A DNA stretch of 64,000 nt, from NCBI GenBank assembly GCA_030562215.1, contig JAUPFL010000001.1:3460501-3524500 (forward strand). Reading direction: 5' to 3'. Both the position numbers and the translations under genes were made by a program. The stretch comes from Peribacillus frigoritolerans. GTDB lineage: Bacteria; Bacillota; Bacilli; Bacillales; DSM-1321. Below are positions 1-11,102 of the stretch, piece after piece. Numbering within the stretch: the stretch's first letter is position 1; the number at the start of each line of letters is the position of its first letter. The notes below the pieces were generated by a model. The model was not told where the DNA came from and did no database searches. It was given only the letters and a program-made list of their open reading frames with translations.

Positions 1-821
1 AAGCCGAAAAATGTACGGGGCTTCATGGTGTACCGACGATGTTCATTGCTGAACTTAATCTCGATGACTTTGACCAGTATGATTTAAGTTCGTTACGGAC
101 TGGTATCATGGCAGGCTCCACATGTCCGATCGAAGTCATGAAAAGCGTGGTGAATAAGATGGGCATCTCGGAAATCACGATTACTTATGGTCAAACGGAA
201 TCTTCTCCAGGAATTACGATGACAAGAACGGACGATCCGATCGAACTTCGTGTTTCTTCAGTGGGAAGGGCTTTGCCGAAAGTGGAAGTGAAAATTGTCG
301 ATCCGGCTACAGGGGAAGAAGTCCCGCGTGGTATACAGGGTGAACTCTGTTCCAGGGGATACCATGTAATGAAGGGATATTATAATAACCCGGAAGCCAC
401 TGAGCAGGCGATTGACCGGGAAGGCTGGCTTCATACGGGAGATTTGGCGGTGATGGATGAAAGGGGTTATTGCAAGATTACAGGCCGGCTGAAAGATATG
501 ATCATTCGCGGAGGGGAAAATATTTATCCCCGTGAGATTGAAGAATTCCTCTATCAACATCCTTCAATTGTCGATGTCCAGGTACTCGGCGTTCCAGATC
601 AGAAGTATGGGGAAGAGGTAGCGGCATGGATCATTTTGAAAGCAGGAGAAACCCTTACGGAGAAAGAATTGATAGAGTATTGCAAAGGGAAAATATCTTT
701 TCATAAAATTCCGCGTTACATTCAATTTACCGATGCTTATCCAATGACTGCATCCGGAAAAATCCAAAAGTATAAGCTTCGGCAACAAACTCTTGACCTA
801 CTATCGGAACGCACTAAATAA
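1..821 (+). CDS. yngI: Acyl-CoA synthetase (AMP-binding), 5'-truncated by window edge
   Basis: This is the C-terminal ~270 residues of an adenylate-forming acyl-CoA synthetase; the frame is open from base 3, so the gene begins upstream. Visible family motifs are [19 protein letters not shown], the hinge [16 protein letters not shown] and the C-terminal lysine motif [10 protein letters not shown]. The enzyme should activate a fatty or branched short-chain acid to its CoA ester in the cytosol. The gene stops 12 bases before a biotin carboxylase and starts the same order as B. subtilis yngI-yngH-yngHB-yngG-yngF-yngE, a SigmaE-controlled mother-cell operon for leucine/isovalerate-type degradation. 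The operon assignment rests on gene order; the substrate is inferred. Confidence 0.93.
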   Translation, partial: AEKCTGLHGVPTMFIAELNLDDFDQYDLSSLRTGIMAGSTCPIEVMKSVVNKMGISEITITYGQTESSPGITMTRTDDPIELRVSSVGRALPKVEVKIVDPATGEEVPRGIQGELCSRGYHVMKGYYNNPEATEQAIDREGWLHTGDLAVMDERGYCKITGRLKDMIIRGGENIYPREIEEFLYQHPSIVDVQVLGVPDQKYGEEVAAWIILKAGETLTEKELIEYCKGKISFHKIPRYIQFTDAYPMTASGKIQKYKLRQQTLDLLSERTK

Positions 822-833
822 GGAGGATATCGA

Positions 834-2183
834 ATGATTCGAAAAATTCTTATCGCAAACAGGGGAGAAATAGCATCACGCATTATTCGTACATGCAGGA
901 AGCTGGGAATACTTACTGTCGCTGTCCATTCGGAAGCAGATTCGGATTCGCCATTTGTGGGATTGGCGGATGAGGCATATTTATTGGGTGGATCGAGAGT
1001 ACAGGAAAGCTATTTAAACGTCAATAAGATATTGGAAATAGCTAAGGAAACCGGAGCGGAGGCCATTCATCCAGGATATGGCTTTCTTAGTGAAAATGCA
1101 GATTTCGCACGTTCGTGTGAAGAAGCCGGCTTGATATTCATTGGTCCCAAACCAGAGATCATCCAGCAAATGGGCAATAAAGTCGAGGCGAGGAAAAAGA
1201 TGGAGCAAGCCGGACTTCCATTGGTGCCTGGATTTTCACGTCCGTTAATTGATAGTGCAGAAGCGGCAGCCGTTGCCGAAAAGATTGGCTATCCAGTCAT
1301 GTTAAAAGCAGCAGCAGGCGGCGGGGGAATCGGAATGCAGGCCGTTGCTAATGAAGATGAACTGATCAAAGCCTTCGAAGGGAATCAAAAACGTGCCCAA
1401 TTGTTTTTTGGCAATGGAGATATGTTCATAGAAAAATTGATCGAGAAGCCTCGTCATATCGAAATTCAGGTATTGGCGGATTCCTTTGGGAATGCTGTGT
1501 ACTTATGGGAAAGGGAATGCTCCGTTCAAAGACGCCACCAGAAGGTCGTGGAAGAGGCTCCCTCTTCTTTCCTTGACGAAGAAACGAGAAACAAGATGGG
1601 GATGGCTGCAGTGAAAGCGGTAAAATCCATCGGTTATAGCAATGCGGGCACCCTCGAATTTTTAGTTGATGCGGATAAAAACTTTTATTTCCTGGAAATG
1701 AATACACGCCTTCAGGTAGAGCATCCTGTCACCGAAGAAATTACGGGACTGGACTTAGTCGAACAACAAATTAAAATAGCATCTGGCAACAAATTGGATT
1801 TCACCCAAAGTGAAATTAAACAGGATGGACATTCCATTGAGGTGCGCATTTATGCTGAAGATCCGAAAACCTTTTATCCAGCACCGGGGAGGATCACCAC
1901 CATGGAACTTCCGGAAGGTGAAGGGATCCGTCATGAATTGGCGGTTCATGGAACTTCGGTCGTATCCCACTTTTATGATCCGATGATCGCCAAATTGGTT
2001 GTGAGCGGCGAATCGAGGGATAAAGCGATTGAGAGATTAAGAGAAGCGCTGGCAAGCTATAAAATAGAAGGAATTAAAACAAACCTTCCTTTGCTGATGG
2101 AAATAATTTCTCATGAAGCTTTTTCCCAAGGAGATACGACTACGGATTTCATTGCGAAATATATTAAAAAATTGACTGTATAA
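834..2183 (+). CDS. yngH: Biotin carboxylase subunit of acyl-CoA carboxylase
   Basis: A 449-residue protein with the full biotin carboxylase fold: N-terminal IANRGEIASRI, the ATP-grasp glycine loop AAAGGGGIGMQ near residue 160, and FLEMNTRLQVEHPVTE near 285. It carboxylates the biotin carried by the small neighbour YngHB, using ATP and bicarbonate, for the YngE carboxyltransferase, probably a methylcrotonyl-CoA-type enzyme. A good ribosome site (AAGGAGG) precedes the ATG, 12 bases after yngI. The frame is intact and the length is normal. Acetyl-CoA carboxylase AccC is the alternative family, but the neighbours are catabolic. Confidence 0.95.
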   Translation: MIRKILIANRGEIASRIIRTCRKLGILTVAVHSEADSDSPFVGLADEAYLLGGSRVQESYLNVNKILEIAKETGAEAIHPGYGFLSENADFARSCEEAGLIFIGPKPEIIQQMGNKVEARKKMEQAGLPLVPGFSRPLIDSAEAAAVAEKIGYPVMLKAAAGGGGIGMQAVANEDELIKAFEGNQKRAQLFFGNGDMFIEKLIEKPRHIEIQVLADSFGNAVYLWERECSVQRRHQKVVEEAPSSFLDEETRNKMGMAAVKAVKSIGYSNAGTLEFLVDADKNFYFLEMNTRLQVEHPVTEEITGLDLVEQQIKIASGNKLDFTQSEIKQDGHSIEVRIYAEDPKTFYPAPGRITTMELPEGEGIRHELAVHGTSVVSHFYDPMIAKLVVSGESRDKAIERLREALASYKIEGIKTNLPLLMEIISHEAFSQGDTTTDFIAKYIKKLTV

Positions 2184-2214
2184 CTTAAAACATAATGATC
2201 AGGAGGAAAATGAA

Positions 2215-2427
2215 ATGGCAGAATTAAAGGCTAGCATGGCAGGAAACGTTTGGAAAATCGTAGCGAACGAGGGGCAAAGTGTAACCGACGGACAGGACAT
2301 CATTATATTGGAATCGATGAAAATGGAAATCCCCATTGCAGCCGAGGAAGCTGGCACCATTAAAGAACTAAAGGTGAATGAGGGGGATTTCGTGAATGAG
2401 GGCGACGTTTTGGCCGTCATTGAATAA
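2215..2427 (+). CDS. yngHB: Biotin/lipoyl attachment carrier protein
   Basis: A 70-residue stand-alone biotinyl domain. The biotinylation motif ESMKMEIPI is in the middle, with MKM at about residues 35-37, and the lysine is the attachment site. It shuttles carboxybiotin between the YngH carboxylase and the YngE transferase. AGGAGG lies just upstream of the ATG, and the gene sits between yngH and yngG as in B. subtilis. The frame is intact. Confidence 0.94.
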   Translation: MAELKASMAGNVWKIVANEGQSVTDGQDIIILESMKMEIPIAAEEAGTIKELKVNEGDFVNEGDVLAVIE

Positions 2428-2444
2428 AGGGACGGAGGGGTAAG

Positions 2445-3343
2445 ATGAATTGGCCTGAAAAAGTGACAATTAAGGAAGTTGGACCCCGTGACGGGCTGCA
2501 AAATGAAAAGGTCATGATACCTGCACAAAGCAAAATGGAGTGGATCGATCAGCTCTCTGATACAGGATTAACTTATATAGAAGTGACTTCTTTCGTCCAT
2601 CCAAAGTGGATTCCCCAATTGAGTGATGCCGCACTGGTGGCCAAGGGAATAAAGCGCAATCCCGGTATCACTTATGCGGCCCTTGTACCGAATCAAAGGG
2701 GACTGGATTCGGCTCTTGAAGCCAATATCGATGAAATTTCCGTGTTCATGTCATCCAGTGAAACGCATAATCTTAAAAATATCAATAAGTCGATTTCCGA
2801 CACTTTTCCGATAATGAAGGATGTCATCGGGACAGCAGCAAACAGCGGGAAAACGGTTAGGGGCTATGTTTCAACCGTTTTCGGCTGTCCGTATGAAGGG
2901 GAGGTATCGACCGAACAGGTTTTCCGTGTTTGTGATCAACTTTTTGAATATGGAATCGATGAAGTCTCATTGGGTGATACCATCGGGGTCGCGTCTCCAA
3001 GACAGGTTGCACTGTTCCTAGAACAGGCTGTAAAAAGATATGATATGAGCCAAATTGCCCTCCATTTTCATGATACAAGGGGAATGGCACTCGCAAATGT
3101 TCTTGAATCACTGAATTATGGTGTGGACACTTTCGACTCCTCGCTCGGAGGTTTAGGGGATGCCCGTATGCACCAGGCGCGAGCGGAAATGTCGCTACGG
3201 ATGACCTGATTCATATGCTACATAAAATGGGAATTCACACGGGAATCAATCCCGAAAAACTGATGAAGGCTGCGGCCATGGTGCAAAGCTTTTTGGAAAA
3301 ACCATTGCCTAGCCATCAGATGGCTGTGTATAACGCACAATAA
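2445..3343 (+). CDS. yngG: Hydroxymethylglutaryl-CoA lyase (frame break in G run)
   Basis: A DRE-TIM-type lyase that cleaves 3-hydroxy-3-methylglutaryl-CoA to acetoacetate and acetyl-CoA, the last step of leucine breakdown. The N-terminus VGPRDGLQNE carries the catalytic Arg-Asp, and LHFHDTRGMALAN is the metal-binding His motif. The reading frame is lost at the GGGG run at 3157-3160. Adding one G restores the expected sequence GGLGGCPYAPGASGN, whose Cys is the catalytic loop residue, and opens the frame to the TAA at 3341-3343. The restored length is 299 residues, normal for the family. The break may be a sequencing error. Confidence 0.92.
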
Positions 3344-3362
3344 GAGGAATCGAGGTGAATGT

Positions 3363-4144
3363 ATGACTTCATTAGTTGAAATAAGTCATGAAGAAAAGGG
3401 AATTGCCATCGTAACTTTGAATCGGCCGGATGCTGCTAATGCTTTATCTACAGAATTGCTTCATTGCTTAGTCGAAGGGCTGGATGAATTGAAGAGAGAT
3501 TCAATTTACGAACAGTCATTATTACGGGAGCAGGTGAAAAGGCGTTTTGTGCAGGTGCGGATCTTAAGGAACGAGCAGGTATGAATGATGATAAAGTCAA
3601 GGAGACAGTCAAGTTGATCGGAGACACGATTACGGCTGTAGAAAACCTTCCAGTACCAGTCATCGCTGCAATTAACGGTTCGGCTTTTGGCGGTGGGCTG
3701 GAGTTGGCACTCGCTTGTGACATACGCATCGCATCGGAAACGGCAAAGGTGGGGCTGACAGAAACGTCATTGGGCATCATCCCTGGTGCCGGCGGTACAC
3801 AGCGACTGCCGCGGATAGTCGGAATGCCGACAGCGAAAGAACTGATTTATACGGCAAGGAGATTGGATGCAAAAACGGCATATGCCTTGAAAATCATCAG
3901 TCATGTATATTCACCCCAACATTTACTTGAGGGAGCGAAAAAATTGGCTAAGGAAATTGCGGTCAATGCCCCATTAGCACTCAGGGCTGCAAAAGCAGCG
4001 ATCAATCAAGGGGCTGAGACTGACTTGAAAACAGGATTGCAAATTGAAAAAGACTGCTATCAGACAACTTTAAAAACCCTTGACCGACTGGAGGGCCTGT
4101 CAGCATTCAAGGAAAAACGCAAACCGGTATATAGAGGCCAATGA
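3363..4144 (+). CDS. yngF: Enoyl-CoA/methylglutaconyl-CoA hydratase (frame break near 3506)
   Basis: A crotonase-fold hydratase of about 260 residues. GSAFGGGLELALACD is the oxyanion-hole region and ETSLGIIPGAGGTQRLPR is the second typical block. In this operon it should hydrate 3-methylglutaconyl-CoA to HMG-CoA. The frame shifts within GATTCAATTTACG near 3500-3510. One extra base gives the expected RTVIITGAGEKAFCAGADLK block and joins the two halves without a gap. The gene ends in ATGA with the next region, but the yngE start is placed further on by its ribosome site. Confidence 0.91.
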
Positions 4145-4167
4145 TTTCAATTGAAGGAGGAACAGGG

Positions 4168-5620
4168 ATGGTAACGACGGATAAACTAACCGAAACGGTT
4201 GAAACGATTAAAAAAGGCGGTTTAGAAAAGTATCATCAAAAAAACGCTGAAAAAGGAAAGCTTTTCGTGCGTGAACGTCTAGAGCTGCTTTTCGATGAAG
4301 GGGTTGAAATAGAGGACGCTTTCTTTGCTAATTGTGCCAGCGATGGTCTGCCTGCTGATGGTGTGGTTACAGGCATCGGGAAAATCAATGGTCAGAGGGT
4401 CTGTGTCATGGCCAATGATTCGACTGTAAAAGCTGGTTCCTGGGGAGCAAGGACCGTCGAGAAAATCATTCGCATTCAGGAAACAGCTGAAAAATTACAG
4501 CTGCCCCTTCTTTATTTAGTCGATTCTGCCGGGGCACGAATTACGGATCAAGTAGAAATGTTCCCAGGACGCCGCGGAGCGGGACGCATCTTTACAACCA
4601 AGTGAAATTATCAGGAAAAGTCCCGCAGATTTGTCTATTATTCGGCCCGTCTGCCGCCGGCGGAGCATATATCCCAGCTTTTTGTGATATTGTCGTAATG
4701 GTTGATGGCAATGCATCCATGTATTTAGGTTCACCGAGAATGGCAGAAATGGTCATTGGTGAAAAGGTGAGCGAAGAGGAAATGGGCGGGGCGAAAATGC
4801 ATTGTTCTGTTTCAGGATGCGGTGATGTGCTTGTCAAGTCGGAAGAAGAATCGATCGCGTTTGCACGCAGGTACTTAAGCTATTTTCAGGAAATTATCAA
4901 GAAAGGCCTAAAAGCGTAAAACCTGAGCTGCCTGCGGATTTCGAAAAATCTTTGGAAGAACTGATTCCTAAAAATCAGAATGCAGCCTTCAATATGTATG
5001 ACCTGATCGATAGGGTTATAGACAGGCAATCATTTTGTGAAATCAAGAAGCTATTTGCCCCAGAATTAATCACTGGGCTTGCAAGGCTAAATGGACAAAC
5101 GATAGGGATCATAGCCAATCAGCCGCGTGTCAAGGGCGGCGTCCTGTTCCATGATTCAGCTGATAAGGCTGCCAAGTTCATCAACTTATGTGATGCTTTC
5201 CATATACCGCTGTTGTTCCTGGTGGATATTCCAGGATTCATGATTGGGACGAAGGTCGAACGGGCAGGAATCATCCGCCATGGTGCGAAAATGATTTCGG
5301 CCATGAGTGAAGCCACGGTTCCCAAGATTTCTGTCATCGTCCGGAAAGCTTATGGTGCCGGGCTATACGCAATGGCCGGTCCCGCTTTTGAGCCGGACTG
5401 CGTTCTTGCCTTACCGACGGCATTGATAGCGGTCATGGGGGCTGAAGCTGCGGTAAATGCCGTCTATGCCAATAAAATCAATGCGATGCAACCAGAAGAG
5501 CGCCCTAAATTCATCGAACAGAAGCGCAATGAGTATAATGAAGATATCGATATCTACCGCTTAGCCTCTGAAATGATTGTTGATGGCATCATCCAGCCGA
5601 ATGACCTGCGGATGAATTGA
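4168..5620 (+). CDS. yngE: Acyl-CoA carboxylase carboxyltransferase subunit (two frame breaks)
   Basis: The biotin-dependent carboxyltransferase of the propionyl-/methylcrotonyl-CoA carboxylase family, about 484 residues when repaired. The start at 4168 is chosen because GAAGGAGGAA lies nine bases upstream; an ATG at 4141 overlaps the yngF stop but has no site. Conserved blocks are VDSAGARITDQ, FGPSAAGGAYIPAF, VDIPGFMIGTKVE and RKAYGAGLYAMAGPAF. Single-base losses at about 4590 (ATCTTT) and 4883 (TATTTTC) split it into three frames; adding one base at each restores the family sequence (GRIFYNQVKL; YLSYFPGNYQE). It is the last gene of the operon, followed by a terminator. Confidence 0.9.
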
Positions 5621-5705
5621 GCGCTCGCTTTGAAGCATATAGCAGTAAGCAAATGACATTCACCGATCGTAAACATGGGGTCTATCCCGTATAAAGTGTT
5701 CAATG

Positions 5706-5737
5706 AAAAAGCCCGGTCAACATGACCGGGCTTTTTT
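5706..5737 (+). terminator. Terminator of the yng operon
   Basis: A perfect stem, AAGCCCGGTC paired with GACCGGGCTT, has a short loop and is followed by TTTTTT. It lies 86 bases after the yngE stop. Confidence 0.93.
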
Positions 5738-5825
5738 CATGTAATGCAATGAATGATTATTTAAATAATTAGAAAATTTTTCTGATTTAGAGTTGCTAAA
5801 TCACACAAGGAAGAGTACTATAATT

Positions 5826-5850
5826 AGTAATTAATGATTTACTAATTACT
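5826..5850. promoter_or_regulatory. Inverted repeat, candidate NrtR operator
   Basis: Eight-base arms AGTAATTA and TAATTACT are separated by nine bases and lie 37 bases before the regulator start. NrtR-type regulators bind AT-rich palindromes of about this size upstream of NAD genes and repress their own operon. The role is inferred from position and symmetry only. Confidence 0.45.
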
Positions 5851-5886
5851 TAATTCCATACTTAGTGAAAGAAAGTGAGAGTTGCC

Positions 5887-6650
5887 ATGGCTCAGCAGGA
5901 AAAAAGAAATATATTACTCCAGATGGATACACAGCAGATATTGCGATCTTTACTATCACTACAAAGAAAACGGCAGAGAAAGCCCCGCCTGAAATGTTTT
6001 TGAAGCTATTATTAATCAAACGTGCCTCAAAAGATAAGGAAGGAAGCCCCAATGTTGAAGGAGATAAATGGGCTTTACCCGGAGGCTTTGTCAATGCTGG
6101 CGAGACTGCCTATGAGGCAGCTAAACGAGAATTGAAAGAAGAAACGGGTGTAGCAGGATTCCATGTCAAGCATTTCGGGGTTTATGACCGGCCAGGACGC
6201 GATCCCAGGGGATGGATCATATCCAATGCTTTTTATGCAATCGTCCAGGAAGAGTTTCTTCATCAAAGAAAAGCGAATGACGATGCAGCTGAGGTTGAAT
6301 TGTTCACGATTCAGGAAGCCTTACAATTAGATCTTGCATTCGATCATTATACAATTATTAACGATGCGATGAATTTAATGAAAAAAGAAATGGTGCAAAC
6401 GACGATAGCCCAAAAATTCCTGCCGGATGAATTTACACTTTCTGAACTGCAACGGGTTTTGCTGACAGCCAGAGATGATGCAAAAATCAGCGCAGATTCA
6501 CTTTTTTATGCAAAAGCCCCGAAACTTCCGTTTTTGGAGAAAGTATTGGATGAAAAGGGAATGCAGAAGAAAACGAAACGTAATTCATATCGGCCTTCAC
6601 AGCTTTACCGGTTTAATGCAGAGGTTGTCATGGACTCTATTTACTATTAA
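5887..6650 (+). CDS. nrtR: Nudix-domain protein with C-terminal winged helix, NrtR-like NAD regulator
   Basis: About 254 residues. The N-terminal Nudix fold has a complete box, GGFVNAGETAYEAAKREL followed by KEETG, so it may still hydrolyse an ADP-ribose-type substrate. The last ~90 residues (LPDEFTLSELQRVLLTA onward) match the winged-helix segment typical of NrtR. The natural start is probably ATG 5887; the A run at 5900-5905 must gain one base to join MAQQEKK to KYITPDGYTADIAIF. It precedes pncA-pncB-nadE in the same direction with 15 bases to pncA, which fits a local NAD-salvage regulator. A plain Nudix hydrolase is the alternative. Confidence 0.75.
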
Positions 6651-6665
6651 GGGGGAATTGGTGAA

Positions 6666-7217
6666 ATGGGAAAAAAGGCATTGATCAATATAGATTATAC
6701 GTATGACTTCGTGGCAGACGGGGGTTCATTGACCTGTGGGAAGCCAGGTCAGGATATCGAGAAGGAACTTGTCAGTATAACCAAGGATTTTATCAAACAA
6801 GGCGAATATACGGTATTCGCGATTGATTTACATGAAGAAGGAGACCGCTTACATCCCGAAACGAATTTGTTTCCACCGCATAATATTAGCGGTACAATGG
6901 GTAGAGACCTATACGGGGCGTTAAAAGAGGAATATGAAACAAATAAAAATCAAAAGAATGTTCATTATATAGATAAAACACGTTATTCGGCCTTTGCAGG
7001 AACGGGCCTTGATATCCGCCTGCGGGAACGTCAAATCACCGATGTATATTTAGTCGGGGTTTGTACAGATATCTGTATTTTGCATACGGCAATCGACGCT
7101 TATAATCTAGGCTATAAAATCTTTGTATATGAAAATGCAGTGGCCTCGTTCAATGATGCCGGTCACCATTGGGCGCTTGGACATTTTAAAGGATCTCTTG
7201 GAGCCACCATTCTATAA
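6666..7217 (+). CDS. pncA: Nicotinamidase (isochorismatase family)
   Basis: A 183-residue cysteine hydrolase that deamidates nicotinamide to nicotinate. The catalytic triad is visible: Asp in INIDYTYDF near residue 10, Lys in YIDKTRYSAF near 103, and Cys in GVCTDICILHTA near 140. The DLHEEGDRLHPE segment matches the metal-binding Asp/His region. The frame is intact, with AAGGGGG upstream of the ATG. It sits between the NrtR-like regulator and pncB, the same pairing as yueJ-yueK in B. subtilis. Confidence 0.92.
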   Translation: MGKKALINIDYTYDFVADGGSLTCGKPGQDIEKELVSITKDFIKQGEYTVFAIDLHEEGDRLHPETNLFPPHNISGTMGRDLYGALKEEYETNKNQKNVHYIDKTRYSAFAGTGLDIRLRERQITDVYLVGVCTDICILHTAIDAYNLGYKIFVYENAVASFNDAGHHWALGHFKGSLGATIL

Positions 7218-7277
7218 TAACAATCCACGCAACAGAATAGAAGGGAAGCGGATGCTTCTCTTTGGGAGGAACTATCC

Positions 7278-8745
7278 ATGGAAAAAAATACAACGACGAC
7301 AGTTACGCATTACACACTGACCTTTACCAAATCAATATGGCCCAAACTTATTGGCAGGACAAAACACATAACCGCAAGGCAGTTTTCGAGATATTTTTCA
7401 GAAAGCTTCCATTTAATAGCGGATATGCAATTTTCGCAGGACTTGAAAAAATTGTCCATTACCTTCAAAACTTTTCCTTCTCGGAAAGTGATATCGACTA
7501 TTTGAAAAATGACCTGCACTATGATGAAGAATTTTTGAATTATTTGAAGAACATTCGTTTTACGGGAGCGATCCGCTGCATGAAAGAGGGGAGCTCGTCT
7601 TCGGCAATGAACCGATATTACGGGTGGAAGCACCGCTTGGTGAGGCTCAACTCATAGAAACTGCGTTGCTTAACATTGTGAACTATCACACACTCGTGGC
7701 AACAAAAGCATCACGCATCAAACAGGTCATCGGTGAAGAATCTGCCCTTGAATTCGGTTCAAGGCGGGCGCAAGAAATGGATGCCGCAATTTGGGGAGCA
7801 AGAGCAGCCTATATTGCTGGCTTTGATTCCACTAGTAATGTACGTGCTGGAAAGCTGTTCGGCATTCCGGTTTCAGGGACGCATGCACATTCCATGATCC
7901 AAGCTTATAAAGATGAATATACGGCTTTTCATAAATACGCTGTTTCCCATAAAGACTGTGTATTCTTGGTTGATACTTATGATACATTGCGTTCTGGCAT
8001 CCCGAATGCAATCCGTGTTGCCAAGGAACTGGGTGATAAAATCAATTTCATTGGCGTCCGTCTTGACAGCGGTGATTTAGCTTACTTATCAAAAGAAGCA
8101 CGACGTATGCTTGATGCTGCAGGGTTCCATGATGCGAAGATTGTCGCTTCCAATGACCTTGATGAATATACGATCATCAATCTGAAACAACAAGGAGCAA
8201 GAATTGACATTTGGGGCATTGGAACCAAATTGATTACGGCTTATGACCAGCCAGCTCTCGGTGCTGTTTATAAAATGGTTTCAATAGAGGGCGAAGATGG
8301 GAATATGAGAGATACCATCAAAATTTCTTCTAACCCTGAAAAGGTTACGACACCTGGCTTAAAACGGGTATATCGAATCATCAATAAAGTGAACCATCAT
8401 GCTGAAGGTGATTATTTGGCTATGGAATATGAGAAGCCGCAGGAACAGGAAAAATTAAAAATGTTTCATCCTGTCCATACCTTCCTAAGTAAATTCGTCA
8501 CGGATTTTGATGCGGTTGATCTGCATGTGGATATTTTCAAGGATGGAAGTTTGATTTATGAATTGCCGACCATAGATGAAATCAAGGTCTTCACGCAAAA
8601 AAATCTCCAAGTATTATGGCCGGAGTACCTTCGTGCACTTAATCCTGAAGAATATCCGGTAGATCTAAGCCAGGATTGTTGGGATAATAAAATGAGGAAT
8701 ATAGATGAAGTTAAAGCCAATGTAGAAAGAATGCTAACGAAATGA
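7278..8745 (+). CDS. pncB: Nicotinate phosphoribosyltransferase (two frame breaks)
   Basis: Converts nicotinate and PRPP to nicotinate mononucleotide. Repaired length is 489 residues, as in B. subtilis YueK. GGGAGGA precedes ATG 7278. The A run at 7282-7288 must gain one A to give [20 protein letters not shown], and the GGGG at 7589-7592 must gain one G to give [20 protein letters not shown]. Diagnostic segments include [29 protein letters not shown] and [13 protein letters not shown]. Both breaks are in homopolymers within an otherwise perfect gene. Confidence 0.92.
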
Positions 8746-8778
8746 CCAATCTATTTTTTAGAAAGCGGGGAAATGCCA

Positions 8779-9608
8779 ATGCGTCCATTACAAAAAGAAA
8801 TCGTAAAAAATTACTTGTCCAACCAACGATCGATCCTGAAGCCGAATTCAGGAAAAGCGTTGATCTATTAAAAGGGTATATGAAGAAAAATACGTTTCTG
8901 AAAAGCTTTGTACTTGGAATTTCCGGAGGTCAAGATTCAACACTGGCGGGTTATATTGCCCAAACCGCTGTCAATGAATTGAATGAAGAAACGAGTGGCA
9001 GCGACTATAAGTTTGTTGCCGTAAGCTTGCCATATGGAGTTCAGGCTGATGAGGATGACAGGCAGCTGGCTTTAAAATTCATCAAGCCAAGCCAAACGGT
9101 TACAGTCAACATCAAGGAAGCGGTGGATGCTTCAGTCAAAGCTGTGGAAGAAGCAGTTTCTGAAAAGCTATCGAATTTCCTAAGGGGAAATGTCAAAGCA
9201 CGTGAACGAATGAAGGTACAATATGATTTAGCAGGACTGTATAAAGGCGTTGTGCTTGGAACTGACCATGCAGCTGAAGCGATCACAGGTTTCTTTACGA
9301 AACATGGTGATGGTGCAGCGGATATCATCCCTTTATATCGCTTAAATAAAAGGCAAGGAAAAGAAATCCTGAAATTCGTTGGTGCTCCTGAGCGTCTTTA
9401 TACAAAAATACCAACGGCCGATTTAGAAGATGATAAACCGTTACTTCCTGATGAAGTGGCTTTGGGCGTTAGCTATGATGAAATCGATGATTACCTTGAA
9501 GGCAAGGAAATCAGAACGGAAGCTGCCGAAATCATCGAAGGATGGTATACTAAAACCGAACATAAACGCAATGAAGCCATTAATGTTTATGATACTTGGT
9601 GGAAATAA
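8779..9608 (+). CDS. nadE: NAD synthetase, ammonia-dependent (frame break near start)
   Basis: Makes NAD from nicotinate adenine dinucleotide, ATP and ammonia. The P-loop [13 protein letters not shown] is at about residue 47, followed by [19 protein letters not shown] and [15 protein letters not shown], all classical NadE blocks. There is no glutaminase domain. ATG 8779 is chosen because GCGGGG lies eight bases upstream; the A run at 8806-8811 must gain one A to join [11 protein letters not shown] to [12 protein letters not shown]. It is the last gene of the NAD operon, 33 bases after pncB. Confidence 0.92.
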
Positions 9609-9621
9609 AAGAACGAGTGAA

Positions 9622-9653
9622 AAACCCGCATCACATAAGATGCGGGTTATTTT
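9622..9653 (+). terminator. Terminator after nadE
   Basis: The stem AACCCGCATC pairs with GATGCGGGTT around a six-base loop and is followed by ATTTT. Confidence 0.88.
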
Positions 9654-9723
9654 GCAAGACCATACCGAGCACCTTGGCCAACACATCAGTAATGAAAATT
9701 TTACCGGCAAAGGGGAAAACGAA

Positions 9724-10748
9724 ATGTCGACTCTACATATGGATATATCCAGGAATATTGAAGAAACGAGCAAGGACATTGAATTCTCGGGTGTAATCGG
9801 TGTGAAAGTGGAAGATGACCTGATCCATAGCTCAGCACATGGCTATTCCAATCGAGCGGATGAAATCATGAATACGACCGAAACAAGGTTCGCAATTGCT
9901 TCCGGTTGTAAACTGTTTACCGCGATAGCCATTTGCCAGTTAATACAAAAAGGGAAACTTAAATTCGATTCTAAGCTTAATGACTGTCTTTCGATCGTGT
10001 TTCCTGATTTCTCTCAAAATGTAACCATTCATCACCTCTTAACACATACTTCGGGCATCCCTGATTACTTTGATGAAGAAGTGATGGATGATTTTGAAGA
10101 GCTATGGCAGAAAAATCCGATGTACCATGTAAAAAGATTAAAAGATTTCCTGCCAATGTTTCAAAATAAGGTTATGATGTTTCAACCCGGGGAAAGATTT
10201 CATTACAATAATGCAGGCTATATTCTATTAGGGTTGATTGTTGAGGAACTAACCGGACTTGAATTTACTGAATATATCGACAAGAACATCTTTCTGCCTT
10301 GTGAAATGAAAAATTCAGGATATTTTTCCATGAATCAGCTACCTAAAAATACTGCATTAGGGTACATAGATGAAGAAAATAGTGCATGGAGAACGAATGT
10401 TTATTCCCTTCCGATCAAAGGCGGTGCGGATGGAGGGGCGTATATTACCACATCAGATATGTTCAGGTTTTGGGATGGGTTATTTTCCAATCAGTTACTG
10501 AATCAAGAATATACCAATCTCTTATTGGAAACCCATATTGCTACAAAAGATGAAGGGGAATACTATGGCTATGGTATATGGATCCGTAAAAAAATGACGC
10601 GATTTTCAAATACCATCTTATGGGGTATGACCCGGGTGTAAGTTTCAATTCTGCGGTATATCCGGCAAAGCGATTGAGAACCGTCATTACTTCTAATAAA
10701 GGCATGGGTCCATACCATATTACTAGAGCGATCGAGAAAGAAGTATAA
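9724..10748 (+). CDS. Serine hydrolase, beta-lactamase class C/penicillin-binding family (frame break near 3' end)
   Basis: About 341 residues, repaired. The active-site SxxK is SGCK near residue 59, the YxN motif is YNN in RFHYNNAGYILLG near 163, and GGADGG may stand for the third motif. There is no signal peptide, so it is probably a cytosolic esterase or peptidase rather than a resistance enzyme. The TTTT at 10603-10606 needs one more T; the frame then continues as KYHLMGYDPGVSFNSAVYPA and ends at 10748. It lies alone after the NAD operon. Confidence 0.82.
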
Positions 10749-11102
10749 AAATAAATGGAACCTTTCCACTAATGGAGGGTTCCATTGTTTATAGTCAATC
10801 TGAATTCATTCAAGGTATTTTTTAAGAAAGGGACGAATTCGCTTCAATTGCTAAATTGGTTCCAGAACTTCTGGAGTTTCAAGGGAAGAACCTCTTCTGT
10901 ACCCTTATTCAAGAACGAATCTTTAATGATGATGCGGCACACCAATTTTTCATTTATTGTCGGAATCTTTAAGGAGGTAGCTTTCTTTAGGTTTCAAGGC
11001 TTTTACAAACAAAGAATTTGTATATTTAAATATCTTGAAGTAGAGTATATTTAATATACTTTATTTTATCCGGTATTTTCCGATGGAGGTTCTTTTTACA
11101 TT
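10749..11102. other. Intergenic, no confident gene
   Basis: It contains a perfect hairpin at 10755-10785 (ATGGAACC with GGTTCCAT, no T run). Beyond that is AT-rich DNA with only short broken frames on both strands. Confidence 0.5.

Noticed and set aside
10785..11054. Plus-strand frame of 89 codons after the serine hydrolase
   Set aside because: No ribosome site, Phe-rich random composition, and it spans a hairpin.
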